Shown in pieces: positions 35,874 to 44,287 of a stretch of 64,000 bases of DNA. The stretch lies in NCBI GenBank assembly GCA_034422875.1, contig DAOUJI010000031.1:37942-101941 (forward strand), given 5' to 3'. Position 1 is the stretch's first letter. Every line of letters starts with the position of its first letter. The notes under the pieces were generated by a model. The model worked only from the letters and a program-made list of their open reading frames with translations, was not told where the DNA came from and searched no databases. Made by a program: the position numbers and the translations under genes. The DNA comes from DAOUJI01 sp034422875. GTDB lineage: Bacteria; Chloroflexota; Dehalococcoidia; Lucifugimonadales; JAGWBF01.

Positions 35874-36182
35874 ATGCCTGAGAAAGCAACGATGCAGAAC
35901 CCTCCCCATCCAGGGGAGATTGTGAGGTGGGAATGCCTTGAGCCGCTGGGGTTGACGGTGACCAAGGCGGCTAAAGGTCTAGGCGTAACCCGCCAGGCGC
36001 TGTCGGACCTGGTTAACGAAAGGGCTGGCATTTCAGTGGAGATGTCCATCCGACTATCCAAGGCGTTCGGGTCCTCTCCCGAGACCTGGCTGGGGATGCA
36101 GACCGCCTACGATCTCTGGCAGGCCCGGGATCGAGCCGATCAAATCAAGGTCGAAAGATTCGCAACGCCAAACCTGGTTTAA
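35874..36182 (+). CDS. HigA-family antitoxin-like regulator (unpaired)
   Basis: A 102-residue XRE-type helix-turn-helix protein. The PPHPGEIVRWECLEPLGLTV start and the GLGVTRQALSDLVNERAGIS helix-turn-helix (about 36-56) match HigA addiction-module antitoxins. HigA normally follows its HigB toxin; here the upstream gene is a membrane protein and no HigB frame is visible nearby. It may be a free-standing regulator or act in trans. Confidence 0.85.
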   Translation: MPEKATMQNPPHPGEIVRWECLEPLGLTVTKAAKGLGVTRQALSDLVNERAGISVEMSIRLSKAFGSSPETWLGMQTAYDLWQARDRADQIKVERFATPNLV

Positions 36183-36263
36183 CCCAATCTGCCTTGACGC
36201 CTCGGTCTCCCAAGTTACAATTGCCTGGAAGGTCTAGCTTCCGGTCAAGAAGGAGAAACTGCA

Positions 36264-37007
36264 ATGCCGTTCTATACAAGGGGAGATGTCCGCATCCACT
36301 ATGAGGAGGTCGGTTCCGGTTTTCCGCTTCTCGCGACCCCAGGCGGGGGCTTGAACTCCGTGATGAGCAATTGGCCCGGACAGGTGTTCAACGCCATGGA
36401 GGAGTTCAAGAACGACTTCCGTTGCATCACCATGGACCAGCGAAACGCAAACGGCGGGGAGTCCAGCGGTCCGGTCCAGGTCAACGACCCCTGGGGTGCT
36501 TTCGCCGACGACCAACTGGGGTTGATGGACCATCTCGGCATTCAGGAGTTCTTGTTCATAGGCTACTGCATCGGAGGCCCTTTTGCGCTCAAGCTCATTG
36601 AACGGGCTCCGGAGCGCGTCAAAGCCGCCGTGCTGTGCCAACCGGTTGGACATGCAAGTGCAACACCGGACGCCATGTATGACAGCGGCCGCGATGTCTG
36701 GGGCCCGGAACTGTGCTCGCGGCGTCCTGACGTAACGATGGATACGGTTGAACAATACTTGCACAACCTTTACCGGGTGCAGCCGGACTTCGTGTACAGT
36801 GTTTCGCGGGACTTCGCACGCTCGTGCCAGACACCGATGCTGGTCATGCCCGACGACACGCCAGCGCACTCCTACGAGGCTGCTATGGACGTGGTGGCGT
36901 TGGCACCCAAGGCACAGGTGACGGAGTATCCCTGGAAAGAGTCAGAGGATATAAAGGCCAAGACGATCGAGCAGGTGCGTGAGTTCCTCAAGGCCCATCA
37001 ACCATAG
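36264..37007 (+). CDS. Alpha/beta hydrolase with Cys in the nucleophile position
   Basis: A 247-residue alpha/beta hydrolase. The nucleophile elbow reads GYCIGG with C102 where Ser is usual, as in dienelactone hydrolases. The acid is probably Asp in VMPDDTPAH and the His follows in that same segment. A cap of helices lies around 120-190. An AAGGAG lies upstream of the ATG. Substrate unknown; carbon-carbon or ester hydrolysis is possible. Confidence 0.82.
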   Translation: MPFYTRGDVRIHYEEVGSGFPLLATPGGGLNSVMSNWPGQVFNAMEEFKNDFRCITMDQRNANGGESSGPVQVNDPWGAFADDQLGLMDHLGIQEFLFIGYCIGGPFALKLIERAPERVKAAVLCQPVGHASATPDAMYDSGRDVWGPELCSRRPDVTMDTVEQYLHNLYRVQPDFVYSVSRDFARSCQTPMLVMPDDTPAHSYEAAMDVVALAPKAQVTEYPWKESEDIKAKTIEQVREFLKAHQP

Positions 37008-37024
37008 GAAGTGACCGCACTGCC

Positions 37025-37348
37025 TTGAACTACCAGGATTGCCGGCGCCTGTTGGCAGACATGGGGATTTGGTCTCCGCCGCGCCCAGGACCGCGCAACC
37101 GGAGACTGCGCAGGGGACACCGTGACGGGCATCCTATTCCAGGTGTCTACCTCAACGAAACCGCTGACGGTGCAGCCTATCTGACCCTCAACAGCAGATG
37201 CCTCCTGAAAGCGGATGTAGAACTTTGGTTGGACCTGCCCGTCGATTCGGTGGCTGAATGGGACAAGGCCCATCGGAACATCTACCCACCGACTGGTAAA
37301 GAGCGGGATGCGCTCCATCAATTGCTCTCAGGCAGCGGTAGGAGCTAG
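37025..37348 (+). CDS. Hypothetical protein
   Basis: A 107-codon frame 17 nt after the hydrolase. The second half (VYLNETADGAAYLTLNSRCLLKADVELWLDLP) looks like a folded beta/alpha domain, while the N-terminal third is Arg/Pro-rich and less convincing. The start could be the TTG at 37025 or the ATG at 37061. No family recognised; could be spurious. Confidence 0.4.
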   Translation: MNYQDCRRLLADMGIWSPPRPGPRNRRLRRGHRDGHPIPGVYLNETADGAAYLTLNSRCLLKADVELWLDLPVDSVAEWDKAHRNIYPPTGKERDALHQLLSGSGRS

Positions 37349-37419
37349 GGGAAATCGGAGTCGCAGTTCCTATGGCGTCGCGTTGGGCCGGTTCAGTCTC
37401 AACTCTGCGGGTCGAGAGG

Positions 37420-37659
37420 CTAGGATAGACTTCCCAGCTTGTTTGCGAGGTCGCGCCCAGAGGTGATAGGCGTCAAGGGTCTGCCGTCGGCTCGATAAAG
37501 CTCGATCGCTTCTTCAACTATCCGGCAGAGTTCCTGGAACACTTGCTCCTCGTCGGAGCCATGACATCCACCGTAGATCAGGCCCGGGGTGCTGCCGACG
37601 TAGCACTGATCGTCCTCGGACCATTCAACTATTTTGGCGTACCGAGCGCTATCCTTCAT
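37420..37659 (-). CDS. HicB-like protein (unpaired)
   Basis: A 79-residue protein with the HicB partial RNase H fold: YAKIVEWSEDDQCYVGSTPGL, then GCHGSDEEQVFQELCRIVEEAIELY, ending with GRPLTPITSG. HicB antitoxins usually neighbour a HicA toxin; none is seen within the adjacent 700 bp. It may act as a stand-alone regulator or be a leftover module. Confidence 0.8.
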   Translation of the reverse strand: MKDSARYAKIVEWSEDDQCYVGSTPGLIYGGCHGSDEEQVFQELCRIVEEAIELYRADGRPLTPITSGRDLANKLGSLS

Positions 37660-38013
37660 TTCTGGACTCCTCGATGGCGGCCTGTAGTGGAGTCAAGTGA
37701 ACATGTGGCGATGAATCACGCGCTGGACACGTCACAAAAATGGCTGGCCAAAGGCGGCTTTAACCAGAACCTTCGAGTTGGTGGTGAAATTCTAAGGAAC
37801 CTCTGCACAAATCCCCTCGCCCCTGGTGGGAAAGGGTTAGGGTGAATGGGAATTTCCCGGCAGCAAGCTATCACCCCCATCCTAGCCTTCCCCCGTCAAG
37901 GGGGAAGGGACTTATTCAGAGCTTCCCTAAGACCCCAACAAAGGTAGTGACTGCACCTCACTCTCATGACCATTGGACCCTGGGAATTTCATGGCCGCCC
38001 AAGCGACTTCTGT
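37660..38013. repeat. Gene-free stretch with two dispersed repeats
   Basis: About 350 bp separating HicB from the A+T-rich cassette. At 37812-37850 is a degenerate copy of the CCCTCxCCC...GGGTTxGGGTGA element, and at 37888-37908 a hairpin with arms CTTCCCCC and GGGGGAAG, the same pair and order as at 4.41-4.61 kb. No gene, tRNA remnant or copy of the tRNA-Gln 3' end is visible. Confidence 0.75.
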
Positions 38014-38898
38014 CTATGTGTAAATCTCGCTTAGCCGTGCAAACAGTCGATGCTGACTTAACGCCTCGCTGTTCAATGCCGAGTCCAGGACTCCCAGTAT
38101 GGAACGTTCTCCCCGCCTATACCCCCGCCAGTGGTAACGGTGGTGAAGATACCACCCCACAAGTTCGAGATAATCGTCGCTGTGAATCACCTTGCGCTCG
38201 TCGTCCAATTGGATGGTACCAAGCTCAGTACATGTGGACTCAAATCTCGCTTGTTCGTTAGTCTTCCCATTACTCTGCAGGCAACGACCCACAAAGTCAG
38301 GTCTATCGAAATCTACCCCCGACTCCACAATGGAGCAGCATCTTGTAAGCCACAAGATTGACATTCCCAACCCCAACAATTGGTTGGCCGTTCGGATCAC
38401 AAAGAGGTCCTTGAGAATGGGCATCAACCAAGAGAATATCTTGTCGACATCCTCGTCGTTTAGTCCCAAATCCAATAATGGCCCGTCTATGAAAAAGCTC
38501 TTCTCACATGTGTATATATCAACGCTAGTGTAATCGGTGTAAAGGAGGTACTTTAAGGCTGTGAAGGAGTTCAATATGAAGTCGAAATCGCTGTCGACGA
38601 TACACCTCACACGAGGCAACTCAAAGCTAAATCTCGAGTCGAGTTCTATAGCAAGGGCAATTACTCTATTACGATTGCCTTCCCCTAAACCATATGATTC
38701 GACAGTATGTCGGCTGACTTCAATTGAATCTATTGGGAATACCGTAACATCCCTATGTCCAAGGTCGTTCAAGTATTGCAAGTAAATCCTTCGGTCGCGG
38801 ATACCTTCGACATAGAGATCGCGAAGCTCGGGCTCCAAGGCGTATCTGGCAGCCAGCTCATCGATGGTCCTACGCTCAATACCGTACTCATCGGACAT
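38014..38898 (-). CDS. DUF4435/Toprim-like protein, AriB-like effector of a PARIS-type system
   Basis: A 294-residue protein resembling DUF4435: LYVEGIRDRRIYLQYL gives a Toprim-style glutamate E31, and RCIVDSDFDFI gives the acidic pair D102 and D104 with D106. In PARIS, AriB is a Toprim nuclease released from the ATPase AriA when a phage anti-restriction protein is detected. Its ATG overlaps the stop of the ATPase gene (TAATG), so the two are coupled. Size fits AriB. Composition is visibly A+T-richer than the core genes. Alternative: effector of a related OLD-like ATPase system. Confidence 0.72.
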   Translation of the reverse strand: MSDEYGIERRTIDELAARYALEPELRDLYVEGIRDRRIYLQYLNDLGHRDVTVFPIDSIEVSRHTVESYGLGEGNRNRVIALAIELDSRFSFELPRVRCIVDSDFDFILNSFTALKYLLYTDYTSVDIYTCEKSFFIDGPLLDLGLNDEDVDKIFSWLMPILKDLFVIRTANQLLGLGMSILWLTRCCSIVESGVDFDRPDFVGRCLQSNGKTNEQARFESTCTELGTIQLDDERKVIHSDDYLELVGWYLHHRYHWRGYRRGERSILGVLDSALNSEALSQHRLFARLSEIYT

Positions 38899-40235
38899 TA
38901 CGGCGTAAGCCTATGGACGTGTTCCATGTGTTTTGTTAATAATTCAATAGAGTGAGTCGCCATTAGAAACTGGCATTTTGAGGTTTCGCTCAACTCTAGT
39001 AAGCTATCTACGAGGTTCCTCTGCCATTTGATATTCAAAGACAACTCCGGTTCGTCAATTATGAATAACGGAGACCGACGACTTGGTGTAATCGTGTTCA
39101 AAAACAACAAAAGCAGATGTTGTTCACCGGAGGAGAGTCGATCTGGCCTAAGTGTGCCATCTGGCAAAGATATTGTTAAGCCGTCGAAAACATTAAACTC
39201 CACGCACTTATCGGAAAAGTATCCATTGATGGTTTCAACGAACGAATTGATCAGTTCATAAACGTTCTGATGAGCGTTCAACCGAGCCTCTTGTCCGTCC
39301 AAGAACGAGCTCAGGAGTTGAACAACAACTGGGAGAGTCGTTGGGTTGGCATTCTCTAAACTTTCTGACAGGGCCTCAACGTTCATCGCCGAGCCCAATC
39401 CGAACCGTTCAAAGTTCCTGCTTGTCGAACCAAGTCTTTGAAGATCTTTGTCTATCTTGGCTACTTCTTCAGCTAATGCTTCTCGTTCAGGTGCATTAGC
39501 CGATGCGATAGTATTGAGAATATCGACGTACACTTGCCTGGCATCAGTTTCCCCTACAGAGGATGCTCGCATCACTTCTCTGTTTAATGCTTGCTCCGTT
39601 CTGCGAATAGACTCAAGGAGAGTTGATTCACGACCAACGTCAGTAGGGTCGTTCAACATAAATAAACCATCATCTACTAAAACGCCACCTCTATGTTCGT
39701 AGACATATGGAAAAGTGGGTGAACGACGGCTCCTCCATTCCCTCCTCGGAACTGCGTCGCCTTCCAAGTCTCTGGTGTCGCCCAAGTAAAATACATCTAA
39801 CTCCAGTTCAGATATCTTCTCAGCCAAGGCTTCAGCCTGCGGGGAAATAGAATCAGAGGACACTCCTCCTGTTTCAGGGTCAGTGTCGATTCTTGCCACT
39901 TCGGGCTGCCCTTCTCCTATCTTAAACTCAAGAGTAAAACCGCCTACAAGCTCTTTTTCCTGTCTCGTCGCAGTTATGCGGGAAGAATCTGAAAAAACGA
40001 TGTCGAACCGTCGAAACGGGGTTCTAGCGACATATGTCCTATGTCCTCTGTTGTCGCTCGCTGACAAGAGATGGAAAATTAATTTCAGGATCGTCGTTTT
40101 ACCTGTTCCGTTGTCCCCGTAGAGGAGGCAGACCCTGGGCGTTTCAGGGTTGGCAACGTCTTTGTCGATGGGGATTTCGTAGTCATATCGACCAAACAAA
40201 TTCTCGACTTCTATTTTGGAAATCGCTCGGGGCAC
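38898..40235 (-). CDS. ABC-type AAA ATPase, AriA-like sensor of a PARIS-type system
   Basis: The start is set at the GTG at 40235, preceded by GGAGGAA; a longer frame to 40445 has no supporting signal. The 445-residue product has Walker A GDNGTGKT (40-47), a helical insertion (about 210-330), signature LSSGEQ (367-372), Walker B FIIDEPE (391-397) and a switch His in ATHSIEL (428). This is the SMC/ABC-like layout of AriA and related defence ATPases. It lies 255 nt from the 3' end of tRNA-Gln and is translationally coupled to the DUF4435-like gene. No integrase is present. Confidence 0.8.
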   Translation of the reverse strand: MPRAISKIEVENLFGRYDYEIPIDKDVANPETPRVCLLYGDNGTGKTTILKLIFHLLSASDNRGHRTYVARTPFRRFDIVFSDSSRITATRQEKELVGGFTLEFKIGEGQPEVARIDTDPETGGVSSDSISPQAEALAEKISELELDVFYLGDTRDLEGDAVPRREWRSRRSPTFPYVYEHRGGVLVDDGLFMLNDPTDVGRESTLLESIRRTEQALNREVMRASSVGETDARQVYVDILNTIASANAPEREALAEEVAKIDKDLQRLGSTSRNFERFGLGSAMNVEALSESLENANPTTLPVVVQLLSSFLDGQEARLNAHQNVYELINSFVETINGYFSDKCVEFNVFDGLTISLPDGTLRPDRLSSGEQHLLLLFLNTITPSRRSPLFIIDEPELSLNIKWQRNLVDSLLELSETSKCQFLMATHSIELLTKHMEHVHRLTP

Positions 40236-40284
40236 ACTTCCTCCATCATGTTCTGCGAGACGTCTTTTTTCAGACCAGAGGACC

Positions 40285-40290
40285 ATTATA
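40285..40290 (-). promoter_or_regulatory. -10 box of the PARIS-like operon
   Basis: A perfect TATAAT on the minus strand (with TG one base before, TGTATAAT) places the transcript start near 40277, about 40 nt before the GTG at 40235. A convincing -35 box is not visible. Confidence 0.4.
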
Positions 40291-40489
40291 CACGAGGCTT
40301 CGTTAATCCGATGAGATGGACCCGGCAGATCGGACGAGCAGCTAAATGAGAGTCCCGCTCCTAAACTGAGGGCAGCGGTTGCTGTCGAGAAGGAGCAGGA
40401 AATGTCGCAATAGCGCAGGAAGCGCAGCCCAGGTTTCACAGCCAAGGTGGCTCTGGAAGCACTTAGGGGCTAGGAGGCAGTGGCCCAGT

Positions 40490-40563
40490 TGGCTGCCCGG
40501 CCAGGATTCGAACCTGGGTCAGAGGATCCAAAGTCCCCTGTGATACCACTACACCACCGGGCA
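40490..40563 (-). tRNA. tRNA-Gln (anticodon TTG)
   Basis: A cloverleaf from 40563 to 40493: acceptor arms TGCCCGG and CCGGGCA, anticodon stem GGGGA/TCCTC with loop CTTTGGA (anticodon TTG), T arm CCAGGTTCGAATCCTGG. Discriminator G at 40493 is followed by encoded CCA (40492-40490). The U1-A72 pair is typical of tRNA-Gln. Its 3' end faces the PARIS-like genes. Confidence 0.95.
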
Positions 40564-40670
40564 TTCCAGTAACATCCCATTATCGCATAGGCAGGACGCA
40601 GGTTCCATGCGCCCTTGCTGCAAGTCGGCGGTGGGCCGGGAGGTGTTGGGAAAAACCGTGCCAGTGCAAG

Positions 40671-40676
40671 TATAAT
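40671..40676 (+). promoter_or_regulatory. -10 box of the MFS transporter gene (leaderless)
   Basis: TATAAT ends 10 nt before the ATG at 40687, giving a predicted leader of about 4 nt. No Shine-Dalgarno sequence precedes that ATG. Confidence 0.45.
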
Positions 40677-40686
40677 GCGTCCCAGC

Positions 40687-41961
40687 ATGCTCAGGTCTGC
40701 GGCAGCTCTCTTCACGGGATACGCATGGGTCATACTGTTGGTGGCTGTGCTCATCAACCTAGTGACCCAGGTAGGTCGCAACGCCTATTCAGTTACGGGT
40801 CCCGACCTCAGCGACAGTCTGAGTCTCTCCTATGGCCAGCTTGGGGCTCTGCTGACGTCATATTCCATACTGTTGATGGCCGGGGCTTTCGCTTTCGGAG
40901 CCTTGGCCTCCAGGTACGGAGCCCGGCTTATCGTCGCGGGCGGGGCGTTCATAGGCGCCCTGGCAATGGTAGGCATAGGACTGTCCGAGAACTTCGCCGT
41001 CGCCGTTGTCGCCAGCGGAGTGCTCGGTCTATCGTCCGCGGCAGCCACCACTCCGGTGATGGGCATGCTGGCGTCCTGGTTCTCGACGGAACGCAGAGGC
41101 GCCGCCGCCGGTCTCGCAGCAGCCGGGGGTGGAGTAAGTTTCATCGTTATCGGGGCCATAACTCCTGAGTTGGTCGAACGCAACCCGGTGGACGGGTGGC
41201 GACACACCTGGTGGGCTCTGGCTGTCATCTCCGGCGTTATTGGTCTTGTCGCCTTGGCCTTTTTGCGGGAGCAGCCGGGCGGGAGGAGCTTGCCAACTAG
41301 AGGAATAAGCAACTGGCCGATAGAGGTATACAAGAACAGGATGGTCTGGACCGTTGCAGCCGTTGCATTCTGCGCTGGAGCCAGCATCGGACTGTACACC
41401 ACGTTTTTTGGCGTGTTCCTTGAAGAACACGGAGTTAGCGTTGCCACAACCGGCTGGCTCTTCCAGCTCATCGGCGTGCTTTCCATCATCAGCGGCATCG
41501 TCTGGGGCTACGGCTCTGACCGAATAGGCAGGAGGATGGGATTTCTTCTTTCCTTCGTGGCCTTCGGCGTAGGCTCCATCATTTTCCTGCAAGTCAACGA
41601 ATTGGTCGGCTTCGTAATCTCCTCTATACTGGTGGGGTTCACGATCCGAGCTGCATACACCATATGCGCGGCCTCCGCCGGCGACTACGTGCCCCACCGC
41701 TTCTCCCCCGCCGCGTTCGGCTTGATGGGAGTAGGAGCTGGTTTCGGGCAAGCCATCGGGCCATACATCGGAGGAGAGATCGCTGACATTACCGGAGACA
41801 TAGGCTGGGCCTACATACTGGCTATCGCCGCAGCGGCGTTGGGGGCAGTCATATCTATAGCGCTGCGCAGACCCCAAACAGTTCCGGCGGAGGCTCCATC
41901 AAGGGATAGCGTCTCACAGGAGACGCCAGTTTTAGCAGAACATGGAGGAACAGATGGCTAA
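40687..41961 (+). CDS. MFS transporter
   Basis: A 424-residue major facilitator with twelve membrane helices. The loop between helices 2 and 3 reads GALASRYGARLIVAGG and the corresponding loop in the second half is GYGSDRIGRRMGF, both classic MFS motifs. The start is placed at the ATG at 40687, just downstream of the -10 box; an ATG at 40675 would overlap that box. It overlaps the fused CoA-transferase gene, suggesting that it imports the acid activated by that enzyme (inference). Confidence 0.9.
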   Translation: MLRSAAALFTGYAWVILLVAVLINLVTQVGRNAYSVTGPDLSDSLSLSYGQLGALLTSYSILLMAGAFAFGALASRYGARLIVAGGAFIGALAMVGIGLSENFAVAVVASGVLGLSSAAATTPVMGMLASWFSTERRGAAAGLAAAGGGVSFIVIGAITPELVERNPVDGWRHTWWALAVISGVIGLVALAFLREQPGGRSLPTRGISNWPIEVYKNRMVWTVAAVAFCAGASIGLYTTFFGVFLEEHGVSVATTGWLFQLIGVLSIISGIVWGYGSDRIGRRMGFLLSFVAFGVGSIIFLQVNELVGFVISSILVGFTIRAAYTICAASAGDYVPHRFSPAAFGLMGVGAGFGQAIGPYIGGEIADITGDIGWAYILAIAAAALGAVISIALRRPQTVPAEAPSRDSVSQETPVLAEHGGTDG

Positions 41962-44287
41962 CGGAGCGCTGGATGGAGTTCGCGTGCTTGACTTCGGACA
42001 TTACATTCCTGGACCGTTGCTCGGAATGTTCCTGTCGGACCAGGGGGCGAGTGTGACCAAGGTGGAACGCCCAGGGGGCGACCCCGCCAGAAAACATCCC
42101 GCCTTTGCAACCTGGAACAGGGGAAAGCAGTCGGTGGTGTTGGACCTCAAGACGGAAGCAGGACAGACACACGCCAGGACGCTGGCCGCCGACTCCGACG
42201 TGGTGATAGAGAATTTCAGGCCAGGCGTGGCCGACCGTCTGGGAATCGGGTATGAAACCCTGTCGGCAGCTAACCCCAGACTAATCTACTGCTCCCTACC
42301 CGGATTCGGTGAGGGCAGCCCGCACAGACAAAGCCGTGGCTGGGAACCCATCGTAAGCGCCGCGACCGGCCTCTACGAACCCGCCAGAGATTCCGACGGC
42401 CCGGTTTACACGCCCGTCCCCGCAGCCAGCACATTCAGCGCAATTATCGGAGCGGTTTCAGTAACTATGGCTCTCATAGCCCGCCGCCGCAACGGCAAGG
42501 GACAGCGGATCGAGGTCCCTCTCCATAGCGCCATATTCGCGGCCATGGGGCGCAGGCTGTCGCTGGTCCCAGGCCCCGAACAGCTCGACCAGTTCCAGAT
42601 AGCCCGCTGGATAATGAACCACCAATATCAATGCAAGGACGGAAGATGGGTCCAGCACCACGGCATGTTCGCCCGTTTCTTCCACCGCTTCCTGAACGAG
42701 GCGGGCCATCCTGAATGGATTGAAGACACCACTGGACTGTTGGGCGAGGAAGTGGACGATGCCACGGGGAGAATGTGGCTGGAGAGGTTCGAAGAGGTAT
42801 TCCGTCAACGGACTGCGGAACAGTGGGAGGCCGACATAAGCAGGGCCGGCGGGGCTTGCGTCATGTGTCGGACCGTGGACGAGTGGCTGGAACACGACCA
42901 CGCCAAGGCAACCGGCATGGTGGTGGAGGTGGATGACGCAACGCTGGGTCCCATGAAGCAGCCCGGCCTGCAAGTGCGGCTCCACGGCACGCCAGGTGAG
43001 GTCCAGGGAAGGGCTCCCTTGCTCGGAGAACACTCCAGCGAAGCCCTTGGCAGTCCTAACACCCCGTCTGACGATTCAGCAGCGGGAGCCTCCATGGAAG
43101 AAATCATGAGTGCACTCCAGGGGATCAAGGTCCTGGACCTATGCCTTATCCTCGCCGGGCCAACCTGCGGACGCACGCTTGCCGAGTTTGGAGCGGAGGT
43201 CATCAAGATAGACGACCCTGAGCGGCCATATGACATAACTCAGACCGTGGACGTGAACCGCGGCAAGAAGAGCCTCATGCTGGACCTGAAGACGGAGAAG
43301 GGCAAGGAGGTCTTCTGGAAGCTGCTGGAAGACGCCGACGTGGTGGTTGAGAACAACCGCGCCGGGGCCATGGAACGTATGGGCCTGGGATACGAGGATA
43401 TCAAGAAACGCAGGCCGGACATCATCTACGCTTCCATGAACACCTACGGTTACGGAGGACCATGGACCGACCGGGCGGGATGGGAGCAGCTTGCTCAAGC
43501 AGCCACCGGCATACAGGTGCGCCAGGGAGGACGCGACGGAGCTCCCACCGTGATTCACTACACGATAAACGACTACGGCACCGGTATATCGGGAGCATTT
43601 GCCGTGGCGCTGGCCCTATACCACCGCAACAAGACCGGCGAGGGCCAGTCGGTCAGCGGGGCCTTATCCTATACGGCGTGCACCATGCAGTCGCCCTTCT
43701 TCCTAGACTATGAGGGCCATCAGCGGAATGAGACGGAAGGGCTGCAATCCAGGGGAAGCTCCGCTCTGTCGAGCCTGTACAAGGCCGCCGACGGTTGGTT
43801 CTACCTCCACGCGCCTGACGAGGAGTCCTGGTCCCGACTGACCAGCGTTGATGGCTTGCCCCATCTGGTGGAGGACGAACGGTTCTCCACAGCTGAAACC
43901 CGCTCGAACAACGACTCTGCCCTTGGCGCCGAGCTGGCTGCTGCCTTCGCCCAAAGAGAACGGGCCGAGTGGCTTACAGCCCTGCAGGCCGCAGGCGTCA
44001 GCGCAATAGAGAACCTGAGCATTCCCGAATTCAGGGACGATGCTTATGTGCGGCAGGCGGGCCTCATAGTGAACCGTGTGCTTCCGGCATTGGGCATGGT
44101 AGACCACCTTGGAGTCGCGGCCCGGCTTTCTGGAACGCCCGCCCTGCTGGGAGATCCCTCCCCGGTGCTCGGTGAGCACACCGACGAGATACTCCGTTAT
44201 GCTGGTTACACAGAAGCTGAGATAGCCGAGATGAAGGCCCAAGGCGTCGCCGTCCAGACCATGGACTATCCAGGGAAGCGTGTCTAG
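41954..44287 (+). CDS. Fused double CaiB/BaiF (class III) CoA-transferase
   Basis: A 777-residue protein from the ATG at 41954, made of two full CoA-transferase III domains (about 3-365 and 388-760) where most family members have one. Each starts with a VLDFGHYIPGPL or VLDLCLILAGPT strand and has the DLKTE and VVIENF/VVVENN segments. At the position of the catalytic Asp both copies have Glu (GWEPIVSAATG and GWEQLAQAATG), a pattern of a CaiB subgroup. It may form an intramolecular version of the interlocked dimer. It moves CoA between carboxylic acids; substrate unknown. Confidence 0.9.
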   Translation: MANGALDGVRVLDFGHYIPGPLLGMFLSDQGASVTKVERPGGDPARKHPAFATWNRGKQSVVLDLKTEAGQTHARTLAADSDVVIENFRPGVADRLGIGYETLSAANPRLIYCSLPGFGEGSPHRQSRGWEPIVSAATGLYEPARDSDGPVYTPVPAASTFSAIIGAVSVTMALIARRRNGKGQRIEVPLHSAIFAAMGRRLSLVPGPEQLDQFQIARWIMNHQYQCKDGRWVQHHGMFARFFHRFLNEAGHPEWIEDTTGLLGEEVDDATGRMWLERFEEVFRQRTAEQWEADISRAGGACVMCRTVDEWLEHDHAKATGMVVEVDDATLGPMKQPGLQVRLHGTPGEVQGRAPLLGEHSSEALGSPNTPSDDSAAGASMEEIMSALQGIKVLDLCLILAGPTCGRTLAEFGAEVIKIDDPERPYDITQTVDVNRGKKSLMLDLKTEKGKEVFWKLLEDADVVVENNRAGAMERMGLGYEDIKKRRPDIIYASMNTYGYGGPWTDRAGWEQLAQAATGIQVRQGGRDGAPTVIHYTINDYGTGISGAFAVALALYHRNKTGEGQSVSGALSYTACTMQSPFFLDYEGHQRNETEGLQSRGSSALSSLYKAADGWFYLHAPDEESWSRLTSVDGLPHLVEDERFSTAETRSNNDSALGAELAAAFAQRERAEWLTALQAAGVSAIENLSIPEFRDDAYVRQAGLIVNRVLPALGMVDHLGVAARLSGTPALLGDPSPVLGEHTDEILRYAGYTEAEIAEMKAQGVAVQTMDYPGKRV

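Noticed and set aside
37660..38013. Second attachment site matching the tRNA-Gln 3' end
   Set aside because: No copy of the T arm or acceptor sequence of tRNA-Gln is visible by eye at the far side of the cassette, and no integrase gene is present.
40236..40445. Longer N-terminus of the PARIS-like ATPase
   Set aside because: The added residues are unlike the family and would span the -10 box; GGAGGAA directly precedes the GTG at 40235.
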